A DNA stretch of 34,443 bases from a virus, in the IMG/VR virus record IMGVR_UViG_3300035114_000028, positions 1 through 34,443 of that record. One strand, written 5' to 3'. The notes beneath the pieces are model-generated. The model did no database searches. It was not told where the DNA came from and was given only the letters and a program-made list of their open reading frames with translations. The position numbers were made by a program, and so were the translations under genes. Below, piece after piece: positions 1-6,628 of this stretch (the stretch's first letter is position 1; every line of letters begins with the position of its first letter).

Positions 1-16
1 CGCCACAGACCCCGCC

Positions 17-39
17 TCCCGGGAATAACCACCCCGGGA
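17..39. other. Hairpin at left edge
   Basis: A perfect 7-bp inverted repeat (TCCCGGG at 17-23, CCCGGGA at 33-39) with a 9-nt loop lies upstream of the first plus-strand gene. No T-tract follows, so it may be a processing or weak termination structure, or the end of a gene outside the window. The remainder of bases 1-91 shows nothing else recognisable apart from the purine-rich ribosome-binding site just before position 92. Confidence 0.45.
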
Positions 40-91
40 CAACCGCTGGAGAAGATCCTTCGGCGGCGCCCTCGGCAGGGGGGTTGAATCG

Positions 92-1372
92 ATGACCGCG
101 CCCACCGGCGTCCACGACAAGCCCGAGGTGGCTTTCTGGCGGGCGCTCTCCTTGATGCTGGAGGAGGACAAGAAGCCTCTCCAGGCGGTAAGCGATGGCC
201 GGATGACGGTCGTAGCTGACGACGCCAACGCCCGAGCGACAGCCGCTCGGTACCTCGGGGTAGCGCCCGCGTCGGTAGCCCTCATAACCTTCGGCGTCTC
301 CAGGAACCCGCTGCAGGACTTCATGCTCGGCCTGAGGTCAAGCCAAAATCATCGTCGGCTCGGCGAGGTCACGCTGGCGCTCTACGCCTACCGCTACGAT
401 CCAGACCTCCACGACGAGGCGCGCGCCCGCCTGGTGCGCCAGCTCCGTCACGAGCTGGAAGTGGGCGCCTGGAGCTGCCCGGGGCAGGAGGGCCACGAAG
501 CCTTCGGGCCGAGCCACGCGGGGCACAACCTCGCGGCCGACGCCGCCTTCCGCTCCTACGCCCTGGAGACCAAGGACGCAGAGCTGCTCGCGCTGACCGA
601 GGAGCACTGGCGGCGGCTCGCCGAGTACCTGCGCCTCGCCATGGACGACTTCGGCTACGTGATGACGGTCGGACCGCGGGCCTGGGACGCCACCAAGGCG
701 AAGGCGCAAGGCCAGCCGCGCTCCGGCCGCTCTGCTCAGCTCGACGCAGCGGCGCGCGAAACCTGGAAGCCTGAGATGCGCTTCCAGGACAGCCGCCTCC
801 AGGGGCTCGACATGCTGGGCCCCCGGCTGGTGCGGAAGGGGCTTGGTATCGACTTCCAGCCGGGCGGTAGGCTCCCGGTGACGGTGGACCCGATCGTGAT
901 CCGCCGGACGAGGCCGGGGGCCGGGCCCGCCCGGGCGGTGCTCGTCTACGCGACGACCTGCACCAACCTGATCAACCCGGGGCCGCAGATGGCGGCCCTG
1001 TCCGCGGAGAGCGGGTACTTCTTCGCCGTCGACAAGCGCGCCGGGCTCGACCCCGCCGCCGGCTTTACGGACGCCGCCGCAGACTTCAAGGCCGACGACT
1101 GGTGGGCCTACCCCCTCGCGGAGACCCTGGAGTGGCGCACCCCACAAACGGCCACCAGCGCCCCACAGAAGCCCGAAGATCCCGGGCCTGCCCAGCCCCC
1201 CGCCCCGCCCGAGATCGGCCCGCAGGGGCTCGCTGGTGCGCTGCACGAGGCCATTTCGCGGCTTCGGGACATTGCTTCCCGCCGGGCCGCCGCCCGGGGC
1301 GAGATTCTGGCCGAGGCCGAGCGGCTAGAAGCCGTTGCCACAAGGGTGGCGGCGCTGGAGGCGGGGAAGTGA
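92..1372 (+). CDS. Hypothetical protein, 426 aa, C-terminal coiled coil
   Basis: I do not recognise this protein. It is soluble, with no signal peptide or membrane segment. The first ~290 residues are mixed alpha/beta and contain a His/Gly-rich stretch (GPSHAGHNL, about residues 141-149). Residues ~350-375 are a Pro/Ala-rich linker, and the last ~50 are an Ala/Glu/Arg helix likely to form a coiled coil. The ATG at 92 follows a GGGGGG-type ribosome-binding site. Its stop overlaps the GTG of the next gene (GTGA), so it heads a translationally coupled accessory operon that runs to 5248. A structural role through the coiled coil is possible but unsupported. Confidence 0.85.
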   Translation: MTAPTGVHDKPEVAFWRALSLMLEEDKKPLQAVSDGRMTVVADDANARATAARYLGVAPASVALITFGVSRNPLQDFMLGLRSSQNHRRLGEVTLALYAYRYDPDLHDEARARLVRQLRHELEVGAWSCPGQEGHEAFGPSHAGHNLAADAAFRSYALETKDAELLALTEEHWRRLAEYLRLAMDDFGYVMTVGPRAWDATKAKAQGQPRSGRSAQLDAAARETWKPEMRFQDSRLQGLDMLGPRLVRKGLGIDFQPGGRLPVTVDPIVIRRTRPGAGPARAVLVYATTCTNLINPGPQMAALSAESGYFFAVDKRAGLDPAAGFTDAAADFKADDWWAYPLAETLEWRTPQTATSAPQKPEDPGPAQPPAPPEIGPQGLAGALHEAISRLRDIASRRAAARGEILAEAERLEAVATRVAALEAGK

Positions 1373-1668
1373 GCGGGCACACCCCGGGACCGTGGCGCTA
1401 CCAGGAAAACTCCGACGCCTACACGCACATCGTCCGTGCGGGCGACCGGTTCCTTTGTCAACTCGCGCAAGACACGAGCGGCGAAGCGGAGGCTAACGCC
1501 CGCCTGCTGGCCGCCGCCCCTGCGCTCGCGGATGCGCTGGGCTTCCTCTGTGAGGTTGTGCGGGGCATCCCTGCGGCGTCAATGCCCCCCGAAATCTACC
1601 CGCGCGTGATCGAAGGACTGGACGACGCCCGCGCCGCCCTGCGAGCGGCAAGGAGGGGCGAGTGCTGA
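1369..1668 (+). CDS. Small phage protein of the 'HTPGPW...NARLLAAAP' type, 99 aa
   Basis: The N-terminus SGHTPGPWRY and the helix EANARLLAAAPALADAL are the two signatures of a small protein found very widely in phages and prophages, whose function is unknown. The first half looks like a small beta domain (residues 1-35); the second half is helical. I chose the GTG at 1369 because it overlaps the stop of the preceding gene as GTGA and puts the HTPGPW motif at the N-terminus, as is usual for the family. The upstream extension in this frame is only a shadow of the 426-aa gene. Confidence 0.85.
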   Translation: MSGHTPGPWRYQENSDAYTHIVRAGDRFLCQLAQDTSGEAEANARLLAAAPALADALGFLCEVVRGIPAASMPPEIYPRVIEGLDDARAALRAARRGEC

Positions 1669-1862
1669 TCCGCGACGGCGACTGGAACCGCATCCGCGAG
1701 CGGTTCTCGGAGGCAGAGAAGGCTGGCCTGCGCAAGGCTGTCGGTGGTGGCTGCATATGCCCGGCGGGGGTCTTCGTCGAAGAGGAAGACTTGTCCGGTG
1801 GCCTTCGCGCCAAACTCGACGCTGCCCTGAAGGCGCCAGGAGGGAGGATGGGCGATGCCTAG
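1662..1862 (+). CDS. Hypothetical protein, 66 aa
   Basis: This is a short soluble protein of unknown function. It begins with a GTG at 1662 that overlaps the stop of the upstream gene by 7 nt, and its end overlaps the next start, so it is part of a coupled series. The sequence is charged and helical, with two nearby cysteines (GGCIC, about residues 29-33). A single CxC pair is not enough to call a metal site. It is supported mainly by overlap spacing and codon use like its neighbours. Confidence 0.65.
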   Translation: MLIRDGDWNRIRERFSEAEKAGLRKAVGGGCICPAGVFVEEEDLSGGLRAKLDAALKAPGGRMGDA

Positions 1863-2310
1863 TCCCGCCCCCATCTCCGCAGGCACCGAGGCGGGCTACT
1901 CCGTCGAGATCGGCGAGGACGGCAGGACGACAATCACGGGACCGGCCGTGACGGCGCACCTCGCCTCCCTTGCCGCCGACATGGCCAAGGACACCTCGCC
2001 GCGTATGTGGGAGTGCTTCGGGTTGCCGGGCATCACCGCCAAGATTTTCACCGAGGCCGCCTTTGAGGTGGGCGTCGCGAAGCGCGTTGTTCTTCCCGAC
2101 TTGGCAGTGGACCTCTGGCCCAAAATCGGCGAGGTGAGCGGCCCCGCCTGGCGCGCCCTTCGTGACGCCTGCGCGCGACGCCTAGGCATCCCTGACTACG
2201 AAGCGTGGCGCCGAGCCCGCCCGATTGGAGCGGCTCACGAGCAGTGGCGGACCGACCTGCGCCGATACCAGGCGGAGAAGCGTATCCGAGAGGTCGGTCG
2301 TGGTGATTGA
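1855..2310 (+). CDS. Hypothetical protein, 151 aa
   Basis: A soluble protein without a recognised domain. The ATG at 1855 has a clear GGAGG-type ribosome-binding site upstream, inside the end of the preceding gene. Residues ~25-60 and ~90-150 are predicted helical. The C-terminal part is Arg/Trp-rich (WRTDLRRYQAEKR), which could suit nucleic-acid or protein contacts, but this is a guess. It overlaps the next gene by 11 nt. Confidence 0.8.
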   Translation: MPSPAPISAGTEAGYSVEIGEDGRTTITGPAVTAHLASLAADMAKDTSPRMWECFGLPGITAKIFTEAAFEVGVAKRVVLPDLAVDLWPKIGEVSGPAWRALRDACARRLGIPDYEAWRRARPIGAAHEQWRTDLRRYQAEKRIREVGRGD

Positions 2311-2614
2311 AAACTGGAGCGTTGCGGCTGAGTTCGTGGCTGGTATCCGCGAGGCCCGCGGGGCGGCCCGCTCCGTTGCCACGCTCACGCTGTTGGCGCT
2401 GTGCCTGGTGAGCTGCGGGCCGAGCGACTCCGTGTCGGTGCCGGTAGTCTCGGCAGAGCAAACCAAGGTTCCGGTGGTGCATCTCCCCGACGGCGCCGGC
2501 AACGTCTATCTCATCGCCTTGCCGGACGGCACCTCGTGCGCAGTCTTTAACCGGGTCGGCATCCAGAATGCGTCAAGCGGCATTTCCTGTGGTTGGCCCC
2601 AGGCCCGCCCCTGA
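2300..2614 (+). CDS. Small putative lipoprotein, 104 aa
   Basis: The start is GTG at 2300 (or the adjacent GTG at 2303), overlapping the preceding gene. A hydrophobic stretch followed by LVSC (about residues 28-39) fits a signal-peptidase II lipobox, so the mature protein would be a lipid-anchored peptide of about 65 residues. The C-terminal segment, with 'LPDGTSCAVF' and 'ISCGW', resembles a common small phage protein with two conserved cysteines that could form a disulfide in the periplasm. A charged stretch before the hydrophobic core makes the signal unusually long. Its role is unknown. Confidence 0.7.
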   Translation: MVIENWSVAAEFVAGIREARGAARSVATLTLLALCLVSCGPSDSVSVPVVSAEQTKVPVVHLPDGAGNVYLIALPDGTSCAVFNRVGIQNASSGISCGWPQARP

Positions 2615-2640
2615 CCGCCCGCCCTCACAAAGGAGAAACA

Positions 2641-3543
2641 GTGACAGACAAACCCACCTCCATCGCCTCCGCCTTCGCGGCCAGAGGCCACGAGAACACC
2701 ATCTATTGGCAGGCTCACGGAGTCAAGGGCCATGGAACCATGCGGCCCGAGGTCCACGGCTCACTGGCCCGGTACCTGATGGGGGAGAGCGTGGGCTCCC
2801 TCCAGGGCGAGCACGCCAACCTCGACGTGCTCACGGCGTTCGCCCGGCATCCACAGGGGCTGAACCTCGGCGACGCCTATGTGGTGACGAAGGAAGACCT
2901 GAGCGACGTGGAGTACATCGACGTGGATGGCGTCCCGGCCTACACGTGGATCGAACCGCGGGCCCTGAGGCTCGGCATCGACCCGCGGGGCAACCAGGGG
3001 CCCAAGCCGGAGGAGCCCGACAACAAGGCGCGCATGGCGCTCCAGGCGATCCTGGACAGCGCCGACGACGGGCCGACGCCGCCGGCCAGGGGCGGGGGAG
3101 CGGCCTGGCATGAGGTGCGGCGGCTCCGGTCCTTGATCCAGAAGGAGGCGGCGAAGGGCCTCGCGCTCCTCCTTCTGGTGGTGCTCCTCCCCGCCCTCGG
3201 CTGCCGGTCCCTGCGGGCCCTCATCCCGGGCGGCGTCGCAGCGTCAGACGCCGAGTGGACGGCGGTGGTGACGGCGCCGGCAATCGACATCCTCGCGATC
3301 GTCGCCGAGAACGATCCCAGGGCCAAGGCGGCGCTCGCCGTGGCGCAGTTGCTGGGAGTGCAGACCCCGGTTGGGGTCGCCCTGCTTCTGACGCCGGCCG
3401 GGGAGACGATCCCCAGGCTCGTCCGGTGTGAAGGGGACTTCGAGCAGCGGTGCCGGGCGCTGAAGATCAACGCCACCGTCCACTTCGCGGGCCACCAGGA
3501 CGGCCCGTTGTGGGTACCGTCGGCGATCCGCTTGGTGCAGTGA
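2641..3543 (+). CDS. Two-part protein, 300 aa, with internal lipoprotein-like signal
   Basis: The GTG at 2641 follows an AGGAG site by five bases, so I chose it over an upstream ATG in the same frame. Residues 1-~155 are soluble and unrecognised. Residues ~175-205 are a strongly hydrophobic run ending in LPALGC, which looks like a lipoprotein signal, and the last ~110 residues look extracytoplasmic. An internal GTG at 3115 would give a 142-aa lipoprotein on its own, so the gene may be a fusion of two neighbours or may have an internal start. The hydrophobic run could instead be a simple membrane anchor joining a cytoplasmic and a periplasmic domain. Its stop overlaps the next start (TGATG). 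Confidence 0.75.
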   Translation: MTDKPTSIASAFAARGHENTIYWQAHGVKGHGTMRPEVHGSLARYLMGESVGSLQGEHANLDVLTAFARHPQGLNLGDAYVVTKEDLSDVEYIDVDGVPAYTWIEPRALRLGIDPRGNQGPKPEEPDNKARMALQAILDSADDGPTPPARGGGAAWHEVRRLRSLIQKEAAKGLALLLLVVLLPALGCRSLRALIPGGVAASDAEWTAVVTAPAIDILAIVAENDPRAKAALAVAQLLGVQTPVGVALLLTPAGETIPRLVRCEGDFEQRCRALKINATVHFAGHQDGPLWVPSAIRLVQ

Positions 3544-3704
3544 TGCAATCGCCGCTGAGGCTTTGGGTGGCCGGCGGAATGATCGCAGCGGTCGGACTAG
3601 GGGCGATGTGCGACAGCGTTCCGATCGCCTTGGTGGCAATCGGCATAACCCTGGCGGTAGCAGGCGCAGCGTGGGCGATTGGCCGCTTTAGCGCCGAGGA
3701 CTGA
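3543..3704 (+). CDS. Small membrane protein, 53 aa
   Basis: Two hydrophobic segments (about residues 7-22 and 27-46) with a short turn between them make this a two-pass membrane protein. The ATG at 3543 overlaps the previous stop as TGATG, indicating coupled translation. Size and topology resemble a class II holin, but no endolysin is next to it, so a lysis role is only a possibility. Confidence 0.75.
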   Translation: MQSPLRLWVAGGMIAAVGLGAMCDSVPIALVAIGITLAVAGAAWAIGRFSAED

Positions 3705-3708
3705 GCCC

Positions 3709-3918
3709 GTGAGCCGCAAGAAGTTCACCCTGCGCATCTGGCATCCCGGCTGGAGAGCCATGCACCGGAGCGAGCACTCCTCTCTCGCGGCCGCCAAGCG
3801 GAGGGCCAGCATGGCGCGCTGGGAGTGGCCGCACGGCGCAAGGATCGAGATCTACAACGGCGCCGGCACCGTCGTGGCCCGGAGCGAGGCGAAGGCAATC
3901 CGGCTGATCTGGAAGTAG
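3709..3918 (+). CDS. Small basic protein, 69 aa
   Basis: A short, strongly basic, Trp- and Arg-rich protein of unknown function. The start chosen is GTG at 3709, five bases after the preceding stop. The pattern of short beta strands (KFTLRIW, ARIEIY, TVVARSE) around a basic helix (AAAKRRASMARW) suggests a compact alpha/beta fold that could bind nucleic acid. That is inferred from composition only. Confidence 0.7.
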   Translation: MSRKKFTLRIWHPGWRAMHRSEHSSLAAAKRRASMARWEWPHGARIEIYNGAGTVVARSEAKAIRLIWK

Positions 3919-3944
3919 TCAACCGCACCCCGAAAGGAGCTTCT

Positions 3945-4154
3945 ATGCGCAAGGCCCCCTATCTCGTCATTCCGATCTTCCTCGCCTTCGCTTCCTTGCT
4001 CGCCGCGGAGGGCCTCGCGACCCCGCCCGCCGACGAAGACCTCGTCTCCTGTCAGCAGTTCCAGAACGCGGACGGGACCTGTACCACCATCTGCATCTTC
4101 TACGGGCCGAAGGGCGACCCGACCGGGTACGCGCGGTGGGAGTCATGCAGCTAG
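3945..4154 (+). CDS. Small exported protein, 69 aa
   Basis: The start ATG at 3945 has a strong AAAGGAG ribosome-binding site five bases upstream. The N-terminus MRKA plus a hydrophobic core to about residue 20, then LAT, is a typical Sec signal peptide. The mature part is about 45 residues with four cysteines (about residues 36, 46, 50 and 68), consistent with disulfides in the periplasm. The leader around the ribosome-binding site closely resembles that of the exported protein at 27129. Function unknown. Confidence 0.8.
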   Translation: MRKAPYLVIPIFLAFASLLAAEGLATPPADEDLVSCQQFQNADGTCTTICIFYGPKGDPTGYARWESCS

Positions 4155-4246
4155 ATCGGCTCAACTGCGGGCTCTTCTTCCTGGCCCTGCTGCTCCTGGG
4201 GGCCGTGCTCGTCCTCGTCTTCGGATGGCCAGGGGGTGGGCGATGA
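4145..4246 (+). CDS. Very small single-pass membrane peptide, 33 aa
   Basis: ATG at 4145 overlaps the end of the preceding gene and its TGA overlaps the next ATG (ATGA at 4243-4246). The translation is MQLDRLNCGLFFLALLLLG followed by a Val/Leu-rich tail and a Gly/Arg end, so almost the whole peptide is one transmembrane helix. The tight overlaps at both ends argue that it is translated, although it is short enough to be chance. Confidence 0.55.
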   Translation: MQLDRLNCGLFFLALLLLGAVLVLVFGWPGGGR

Positions 4247-5073
4247 GCGGCAATCCACAGAGCGCGGCGCCATTGCCGCCCGGGCAGGTGCGCCGAGCGG
4301 TGGCCGCGTTTAGCGCAGACCATGTGGCCCACCTGGAAACCGAGGTCGAGCGTCTGGTCGGCGAACTGGCGCGGGCCCACGAGGACATCCAGTTGGGGCT
4401 CGCCCGCGAGGCGAAGTTGGAGGATGCCCGTCAGGCGGCCGGGCGGGAGGCTCTCGTCCAGCGAACCCGAGCGGATGCGGCAGAGGCGGAGCTGGCGGAG
4501 CGCACCCTGGAGGCGGCATGCCACCGATCCGGGACCGCGCAGCAGCGGCGGGCGACTGAGGTCGAGGAGGTGCGCCAGGCGACCGAGCGAGAAGTCTTGC
4601 GGCGCATCGACACTCTCCAGGGGGAACTGACCGCTGCCGAGAGGAAGATTGACGAGCAGGCGAGCGCGCTCTGTTCGGCCGGCCTGACGCTATACCGGAT
4701 CGCCAACAACGACCATAAGGGGTCGTGGCCCGCCGAGGAAGCGCGAGAGGCCCTCGCTCAATCCCGCGTCCTGACCTGCGCCGTCGCGCTGGACCGGGCA
4801 CGGCGGGAGGTGTGCGAGGCAGCCCTCCGATGGCAAGAGAGAGTCGATCGTCGGGACAGGGCGTTCGCAGAGGATGTTGCCGTCGACGAAAGGGAACTGA
4901 ACCCCAGCGCCTCGGCGGAGGCGGTCGGAGAATGGTTGACGCGGAGCGACGCTGTTGGTGCTCGCCGCCACGTCGCGGAGCAGGCCGCTTCTATGGCCGA
5001 GGCTGACCTGAATGCGGGACTCGACCGCCTCCGCGCCGTGGAGGCCAAGGAGGACCGCGATGGCGGGCATTGA
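4243..5073 (+). CDS. Coiled-coil protein, 276 aa
   Basis: The sequence is almost entirely Ala/Glu/Arg/Leu helices with heptad-like spacing from about residue 25 to 150 and again from 180 to 270, so a long coiled coil or helical bundle is expected. There is no membrane segment or signal. The ATG at 4243 overlaps the stop of the 33-aa peptide (ATGA). It overlaps the next gene by 14 nt. A scaffold-like or structural role is possible; no family is recognised. Confidence 0.85.
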   Translation: MSGNPQSAAPLPPGQVRRAVAAFSADHVAHLETEVERLVGELARAHEDIQLGLAREAKLEDARQAAGREALVQRTRADAAEAELAERTLEAACHRSGTAQQRRATEVEEVRQATEREVLRRIDTLQGELTAAERKIDEQASALCSAGLTLYRIANNDHKGSWPAEEAREALAQSRVLTCAVALDRARREVCEAALRWQERVDRRDRAFAEDVAVDERELNPSASAEAVGEWLTRSDAVGARRHVAEQAASMAEADLNAGLDRLRAVEAKEDRDGGH

Positions 5074-5248
5074 CCTGGCGGGGGAGACTCTCCACTTCGA
5101 GGTGCGCTGCGCGGCGTGCGGAGCCGATCTGGAGGTCGAGGAGCACCTTCACGTCCGCCACGGTCGCGTGCTCCAGGTCGCGCCATGCAGGTTCTGCATC
5201 GAAGAGGCCCGGCCATCCCTCCCGGCCGAGCCGGCAGCGCCGGGCTAG
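5060..5248 (+). CDS. Zinc-ribbon protein, 62 aa
   Basis: Two CxxC knuckles, C17-A-A-C20 and C43-R-F-C46, are separated by a short beta-rich stretch, the usual layout of a small treble-clef or zinc-ribbon domain. Such proteins bind one zinc ion and often contact nucleic acid or protein. The ATG at 5060 lies inside the end of the coiled-coil gene. Its TAG stop shares the palindrome CTAG (5245-5248) with the stop of the opposing minus-strand gene. Confidence 0.8.
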   Translation: MAGIDLAGETLHFEVRCAACGADLEVEEHLHVRHGRVLQVAPCRFCIEEARPSLPAEPAAPG

Positions 5249-5637
5249 CGGCCGATGTCGTTCTGCCCGACGCCGCCCACCCGCTGATGATTCGTGCGTC
5301 CGAAGTAGAAACCGATCACCAAGAAGAGGGAGTTGCTCAGCATCGTGATCGCTGAGTTCAGGGTTGAAATGGCCTGCTGGGAAGTGCCGCGCATCCCCTC
5401 GCGCGCCGCCAGGGCCGCCACTGTCAGCGTAATGCCTACGACCAGCATGGCGATCACTGCCTGCGTAACCTCCCAGATCAAATTGACGCGCCGCTGACCG
5501 GCGGTGCGCAGGATGTCGGCCTCAAGCGTACCGCCGGCCAGAAGCGCGGCGGCGGTTCGCTGGCCGCCAGCCTCAAGAACGGCGGCCTCTTCGCCGGCCG
5601 TCGTTGAGCTTCCGTGCCTAGGTGCGGAATCTATCAA
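5245..5637 (-). CDS. Two-pass membrane protein, holin-like, 130 aa
   Basis: Two hydrophobic segments are visible: around IAMLVVGITLTVAALAA (about residues 64-80) and SLFLVIGFYFGR (about 105-116). A polar, Ala-rich N-terminal region precedes them. The ending 'GFYFGRTNHQR' is familiar from small phage membrane proteins near lysis or tail genes. The start is most likely TTG at 5637, which overlaps the stop of the upstream gene (TTGA). No clear ribosome-binding site is seen, so the start is less certain than the gene. A holin role is plausible from size and topology, but no endolysin was found in the window. Confidence 0.72.
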   Translation of the reverse strand: MIDSAPRHGSSTTAGEEAAVLEAGGQRTAAALLAGGTLEADILRTAGQRRVNLIWEVTQAVIAMLVVGITLTVAALAAREGMRGTSQQAISTLNSAITMLSNSLFLVIGFYFGRTNHQRVGGVGQNDIGR

Positions 5638-5795
5638 GGGATCGTGACGCCCTTGCCCGACAAGGCGAAGCAGATCGCGAAGCTGCCCGCCGCAAACATT
5701 ATTCTTCCGGCCTCCGCGACCTTGGGATTGGCGGCAAGGGCCCACAGGAGTAGGCCGACGATCATGAAGATGACGGGGACGACGGCGATGAGCAT
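5634..5795 (-). CDS. Small two-pass membrane protein, 53 aa
   Basis: MLIAVVPVIFMIVGLLLWAL forms one membrane helix and residues ~32-46 (IMFAAGSFAICFAL) another, separated by the motif ANPKVAEAGR. That layout is a recurrent small phage membrane protein of unknown function. The ATG at 5795 lies two bases after the stop of the upstream gene; the longer reading frame upstream of it is basic, low-complexity shadow sequence. It belongs to the five-gene minus-strand cluster of short, mostly membrane proteins and could take part in lysis. Confidence 0.75.
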   Translation of the reverse strand: MLIAVVPVIFMIVGLLLWALAANPKVAEAGRIMFAAGSFAICFALSGKGVTIP

Positions 5796-5797
5796 GG

Positions 5798-6019
5798 CTA
5801 CACCGCCCCACCACGCTGCTCGCGCATCATGTCGGCGACAAAGTCCTCGGCCGCTTCCTCGACCTCCTTGCACGCGGCTACGTACCGCGCACCGATCGCG
5901 CGGTCGGGCTTGTAGCCTTCGCCGAGGCGCCACGGCAGGGTGCCGTTGACGCAGAGAACGTGGCCGACGGCATAGGCGCCGGAGTCAATGATCTCTTTGA
6001 TTTGGTTCGGGTCTGGCAT
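5798..6019 (-). CDS. Small soluble protein, 73 aa
   Basis: A short acidic protein with no signal or membrane helix and no recognised domain. The ATG at 6019 has a GGGAG ribosome-binding site, and the gene starts inside the last 35 nt of the upstream membrane-protein gene. The C-terminal half (residues ~45-66) is a single amphipathic helix. It lies between small membrane-protein genes, so it may be a partner of one of them, but nothing in the sequence proves this. Confidence 0.72.
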   Translation of the reverse strand: MPDPNQIKEIIDSGAYAVGHVLCVNGTLPWRLGEGYKPDRAIGARYVAACKEVEEAAEDFVADMMREQRGGAV

Positions 6020-6299
6020 TTCGCTTCTCCCTTGGTTCAGGTACTGATCTGCCTTCCCAGGACGGGAAGTCGCTGGGTCGGGCCTGTCCGTTTTCTACCA
6101 TGATCTGCTCGATGGCGGCGGCGTGGACCTCCAAGACGCGAATCTCTCGCTCTAACCGTTGCACGTCGCCGCGGTAGAGCTGAAGCACGACGACCAAGGA
6201 CAGCGCTCCGCAGAACGCCATCGCCCCCAGTGTTACCGCAACCCAGGTAGGAAGCACGACACCGCGGATCTCCACCACCCGTAGCTCTCCGCTCGCCAC
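5985..6299 (-). CDS. Single-pass membrane protein with coiled coil, 104 aa (i-spanin-like layout)
   Basis: The start is GTG at 6299, just after the upstream stop. After a short N-terminus there is one transmembrane helix (about residues 16-41), followed by a heptad-patterned helix (DVQRLEREIRVLEVHAAAIEQI, about 45-66, split here by register) and a polar, basic C-terminus. Inner-membrane anchor plus periplasmic coiled coil is the layout of Rz-type inner-membrane spanins. However, no embedded outer-membrane spanin gene was found, so this is only an analogy. Confidence 0.72.
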   Translation of the reverse strand: MASGELRVVEIRGVVLPTWVAVTLGAMAFCGALSLVVVLQLYRGDVQRLEREIRVLEVHAAAIEQIMVENGQARPSDFPSWEGRSVPEPREKRNARPEPNQRDH

Positions 6300-6301
6300 G
6301 G

Positions 6302-6628
6302 CTATTCACCGCTCCGTCGCGCGGTGCGCAGAGCGCGCATCTCGCCCTCGATGTTGGACAGGCGTCGCTCCAGGTGCAGATCGGTCTCGCTGAGTCGCGC
6401 ACCTCCGACCTCCAGGTTTCGCACGGCCGCCTCCAGTCGCGCCAGGTCGTCGTGGATTTCCTTCGTGAAGGCCGGGAATTCGGTCGCCAGGAAGCGGCGG
6501 CCGATCGCCACGATGCCGACCATGGCGATGATGCCGGCCACCGCCTGAACGATCAGCGCGCCCTGGGCAACGTCGACGAGGTGATCCGACGCAGCCTGTG
6601 CGATGAGAAGGAAGACGTTGACCATCAT
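6302..6628 (-). CDS. Membrane-anchored coiled-coil protein, 108 aa
   Basis: A hydrophobic N-terminus and a second hydrophobic stretch (VAGIIAMVGIVAIG, about residues 30-43) are followed by a long charged helix with leucine heptads (about 55-105). It is likely a membrane protein with a coiled-coil tail on one side. The ATG at 6628 overlaps the TGA of the 1846-aa gene upstream (ATGA), so it is probably co-translated with the virion gene series and starts the small membrane-gene cluster. Confidence 0.75.
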   Translation of the reverse strand: MMVNVFLLIAQAASDHLVDVAQGALIVQAVAGIIAMVGIVAIGRRFLATEFPAFTKEIHDDLARLEAAVRNLEVGGARLSETDLHLERRLSNIEGEMRALRTARRSGE

